Below are positions 61,588 through 64,000 of a DNA stretch of 64,000 nt, in pieces. The translations under genes and the position numbers were made by a program. Every line of letters starts with the position of its first letter. Positions within the stretch are counted from its first letter, which is position 1. The DNA comes from Cupriavidus sp. D384 (GTDB lineage: Bacteria > Pseudomonadota > Gammaproteobacteria > Burkholderiales > Burkholderiaceae): NCBI RefSeq assembly GCF_001652915.1, contig NZ_BBQI01000102.1, forward strand, positions 62,001-126,000, written 5' to 3'. Below the pieces are notes generated by a model. The model worked only from the letters and a program-made list of their open reading frames with translations, was not told the origin of the DNA and ran no database searches.

Positions 61588-62831
61588 GGGCGCACCTCCA
61601 CCGGCGCGGAGCGCAGTGTCGTTACGGCCTGCGCAATGCGCTGCAACGCTGCTTCGAGCACATTGTCCGCGGCGGCGAACGACAGGCGGAAATACGGCGA
61701 CAGCCCATAGGCAGCGCCTTCCACGACTGCCACGCCAGCGCTGTCCAGCAGCCAGTCCACCACGTCGCTGTCGGTGGACAGCACCTGACCGTCGGGCCGC
61801 AACTGCCCGATCAGGCCGCCGCAGTGGATGTAGGCGAAGAACGCCCCGTCGGGCGGCAGCAGGCTCAACCCGGGGATGCGGTTGATCGCCGCAACGGTCA
61901 GCGCGGCCCGGCGTGCGTAGGCGCTGCGCGCATGTTCGATGAAGTCGGCCAGGGTCCGGTCGTTGGCCAGCAGCGCAGCCGCCACGGCTGCCTGGCCGAT
62001 CGAATTGGCGCCGGAAGACACTTGCGACTGGATCGCGGTCATCGCCTGCACCAGTTCGGGGGGCGCGATGCCCCAGCCGATGCGCCAGCCGGTCATCGCA
62101 TAGGTTTTCGACGCGCCGTTGAGGATCAGTGAGCGGCCGCGCAGGTCGGGTGCCAGCGCGAGCCAATGCCGCCCAGGCGGGACAAGGCGAATCTGGTCGT
62201 AGATTTCGTCGAGCAGCACCAGTACGTGCGGATGGCGACGCAGCACATCGGCCAGCGCGAGCAGTTCGTCCTCCGCGTACACCGCACCGGAAGGATTCGA
62301 CGGCGAGTTCAGGATCACCCAGCGCGTGCGCGGGGTAATCGCTGCTTCCAGCGCGCTTGCGCTGAGCTTGAAGCCGCTTTGCTGGTCGCAAGGCACGATG
62401 ACCGGGTTGCCGTCGTTGATGCGCACGATGTCCGGAAACGATGCCCAATAGGGCGCCGGCACAATGACCTCGTCTCCGGCGTCCAGTGTGGCCGCGAACG
62501 CATTGAAGATCACCTGCTTGCCGCCGCTGCCGATGAAGACCTCGGCTGGTGCGATGCCGATGGCATGGTCGGCGGCGAAGCGCTCACCCACGGCGCGGCG
62601 CAACGCCTGCGTGCCGGGCGTCGGCGTGTATCGTGTCTCGCCGCGTGCCATGGCCGCGATGGCCGCCTGCTGGATGGCGGGCGGCGTGTCGAATTCAGGT
62701 TCGCCGGAGGTTAGCGTCAGGACGTTCCGGCCCTGACTGATCAGCGTGGCGGCACGCTGTCCGGCCGCCGCAATGGGGGACAGGCGGACGCGGCGGGCAC
62801 GCCGGGACAGCGGGATGGTCGGTGCGGTCAT
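61584..62831 (-). CDS. Pyridoxal-phosphate aminotransferase (AspC-like)
   Basis: 415 residues. Class I/II aminotransferase: LTLTSGEPEFDTPPAIQQAAI, GSGGKQVIFNAFAATLDAGDEVIVPAPYW, NSPSNPSGAVY, LLDEIYDQIRL and LNGASKTYAMTGWRIGW with PLP Lys242. Both ends overlap neighbours: its start overlaps the binding-protein stop (4 bp) and its stop overlaps the permease start. It probably transaminates the imported amino acid or its product before or instead of C-S cleavage. Confidence 0.92.
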   Translation of the reverse strand: MTAPTIPLSRRARRVRLSPIAAAGQRAATLISQGRNVLTLTSGEPEFDTPPAIQQAAIAAMARGETRYTPTPGTQALRRAVGERFAADHAIGIAPAEVFIGSGGKQVIFNAFAATLDAGDEVIVPAPYWASFPDIVRINDGNPVIVPCDQQSGFKLSASALEAAITPRTRWVILNSPSNPSGAVYAEDELLALADVLRRHPHVLVLLDEIYDQIRLVPPGRHWLALAPDLRGRSLILNGASKTYAMTGWRIGWGIAPPELVQAMTAIQSQVSSGANSIGQAAVAAALLANDRTLADFIEHARSAYARRAALTVAAINRIPGLSLLPPDGAFFAYIHCGGLIGQLRPDGQVLSTDSDVVDWLLDSAGVAVVEGAAYGLSPYFRLSFAAADNVLEAALQRIAQAVTTLRSAPVEVRP

Positions 62832-63706
62832 GACTTGCGGCCTTCCGTGAAGACCGCGAAGTCCTGCGGCGCTACATCGAACTTGCCCTGACGGGCGCGA
62901 TCGTGTGCCGGTTGGATATACGCGCCGTCCGGCACGCCAGACTTACGGGCCTGGCCAAGCAGGAAGCCGGTGCGGTGCCAGTCGCGGATGGCCTTGTCGA
63001 CGAACGCCACGGTGTCCTGCTCGCCGCGACGCGTCCAAACCACCGTTGGCGACGGGATCAACTGGTCTTCGGTGGCCAGCGTAAACGCGGTCCACTCGGT
63101 GCGGTTGGGGCCATTCAGCGTCTGGTACAACGCCGGCTGGATATGCACGGATGCCGCGCAAGTGCCGCCCTTGAGTGCCAGCAGCGACTCCGGAATGCCG
63201 CGCAGACCCTTGACGATGGCGCCGTACTGCTCGGCCAGCGGTCTGGCGAAATTGCTGCCCTGGGATACGCAGGCCACCTTGCCACGCAGGTCTTCCCAGC
63301 GCTTGATGCCGCTCTGCTTCGACACCATGGCAGCACCGCCGACCAGGTCGTAAGGCGTGGGGGCGAAGCTCAGGATCTCGCTGCGCTCCTGCGTCCACTG
63401 GATGTTCGCCACCAGCAGGTCGACCTTGCCCGCCTGCAGGAACTGCACACGCGTGGAAGCCGTCACCGGCACGGTTTCCAGTTGCACGCCCAGACGGCGT
63501 GCCAGATCGGCCGCCAGTTCCGTCTGGTAGCCGCCAGTCTTGCCGGTAGCGGTATCGAGGATGCCGAACGGCGGGCTGGGGCCATCGATGCCAACCGACA
63601 GCTTGCCGCGCTGGCGGATCTTGTCGAGCGTGGCGTCGGCCCAGGCGGCATGGGCCGTGGCGAACCCGGCCAGCAGCAGGGCGGTCGATACGAGGGACTT
63701 GTTCAT
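62828..63706 (-). CDS. Periplasmic amino-acid-binding protein of the ABC transporter
   Basis: 292 residues with a Sec signal peptide (LVSTALLLAGFATAHAAWA) and the family 3 solute-binding fold: LDKIRQRGKLSVGIDGPSPPFGILDTATGKTGGYQTELAADLARRLG, ANIQWTQERSEILSFAPTPYDLVGG and RWEDLRGKVACVSQGSN. It delivers substrate to the two permeases. A second binding-protein gene directly upstream (partial at the right edge) is a paralogue, so the system may recognise two related ligands. Confidence 0.92.
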   Translation of the reverse strand: MNKSLVSTALLLAGFATAHAAWADATLDKIRQRGKLSVGIDGPSPPFGILDTATGKTGGYQTELAADLARRLGVQLETVPVTASTRVQFLQAGKVDLLVANIQWTQERSEILSFAPTPYDLVGGAAMVSKQSGIKRWEDLRGKVACVSQGSNFARPLAEQYGAIVKGLRGIPESLLALKGGTCAASVHIQPALYQTLNGPNRTEWTAFTLATEDQLIPSPTVVWTRRGEQDTVAFVDKAIRDWHRTGFLLGQARKSGVPDGAYIQPAHDRARQGKFDVAPQDFAVFTEGRKS

Positions 63707-63719
63707 CGCGTGCCTGCCC

Positions 63720-64000
63720 TCAGCCCTTGAATCTTGCCTGCAGTTCGGGCAGCACCGGCTGTGGCGGCGTGATGCCCAGCCGCTTTTCGGTGCCGATCAA
63801 CCACCCGGTGCGATGCCATTCCTGCACCACCTTGTCCACGGCGGCGACGGTGTCGGTCTCACCCTTGCGCGCCCAGACCACCGACGGCGCCGGCAGGATC
63901 TCGGTCGCAATCGGTGCGGCATAGCCGGCCCACTCGGTATTGGAGCGCAGCAGCGGATGGATCAACGTGGCGTCATGCACGGCCGCCACGCATTGGCCGC
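63720..64000 (-). CDS. Second periplasmic amino-acid-binding protein, N-terminus outside window
   Basis: The last 92 residues are visible: GQCVAAVHDATLIHPLLRS, WAGYAAPIATEILPAPSVVW, RKGETDTVAAVDKVVQEWH and RTGWLIGTEKRLGITP, with a stop at 63720. It parallels the C-terminal part of the neighbouring binding protein (TVVWTRRGEQDTVAFVDKAIRDWHRTGFLL), so the two are paralogues. It is probably the first or second gene of the operon. The signal peptide and promoter lie beyond the right edge. Confidence 0.85.
   Translation of the reverse strand, partial: GQCVAAVHDATLIHPLLRSNTEWAGYAAPIATEILPAPSVVWARKGETDTVAAVDKVVQEWHRTGWLIGTEKRLGITPPQPVLPELQARFKG

Overview
The window is GC-rich, densely packed DNA whose gene content fits a Burkholderiales bacterium of the Cupriavidus/Ralstonia type: many LysR regulators beside metabolic genes, a MipA/OmpV protein, a DUF1254 protein, NodT-type tripartite efflux, a tandem glycine riboswitch and IS30/IS91 remnants. 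The genus is inferred from gene content, not proven. There are no rRNA genes, CRISPR arrays or replication origin, and only one tRNA gene.

Layout. 1-11 kb: the 5' part of catalase katA, a membrane diguanylate cyclase, small hypotheticals, an alpha/beta hydrolase, a MipA-like outer-membrane protein, an ion-channel protein, a 1440-residue hybrid histidine kinase with two kinase modules and three receivers, and a secreted DGA-repeat protein. 11-16.6 kb: a TetR regulator diverges from an HlyD/EmrB/NodT efflux operon whose promoter contains a perfect palindrome. 16.6-31.6 kb: DUF1254 protein, MscS channel, phospholipase-D-type cardiolipin synthase, two LysR/MFS pairs (one with an M81 peptidase), small lipoproteins, and a second diguanylate cyclase. 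31.7-33.6 kb: tRNA-Leu(CAG), a duplicated tRNA 3' end embedded in a structured tRNA-like element, and dadA preceded by a tandem glycine riboswitch. 33.6-41.6 kb: M20 amidohydrolase, MHS transporter, LysR, DJ-1/PfpI protein, a PepSY/cytochrome b561 pair behind a Fur-like box, another LysR and an ArsR-type regulator.

41.6-55.1 kb is accessory and partly decayed. It holds a long non-coding stretch with regularly spaced boxes, two Hsp20 genes plus a broken third, a SafE exporter, a MarR regulator that appears to share an operator motif with an enoyl-CoA hydratase/MocR intergenic region, IS30 and IS91 remnants, a truncated mgtC, a possibly inverted gene fragment, a MarR-GNAT fusion with two operators, and a LysR beside one intact and one truncated NAD(P)-binding reductase.

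55.2-64 kb is a sulfur-amino-acid block. A cysteine-dioxygenase-like cupin fused to four rhodanese domains (only one with the catalytic Cys) converges on a leftward, translationally coupled operon: two periplasmic binding proteins, an aminotransferase, two permeases, an ATPase, a cystathionine beta-lyase-type PLP enzyme and a degenerate flavin monooxygenase. Together these look like uptake and C-S cleavage of a cysteine-type substrate followed by handling of the released sulfur. This block is the best candidate here for an incompletely described pathway; the tRNA-like element and the glycine-riboswitch/dadA pairing are the most unusual RNA-level observations.
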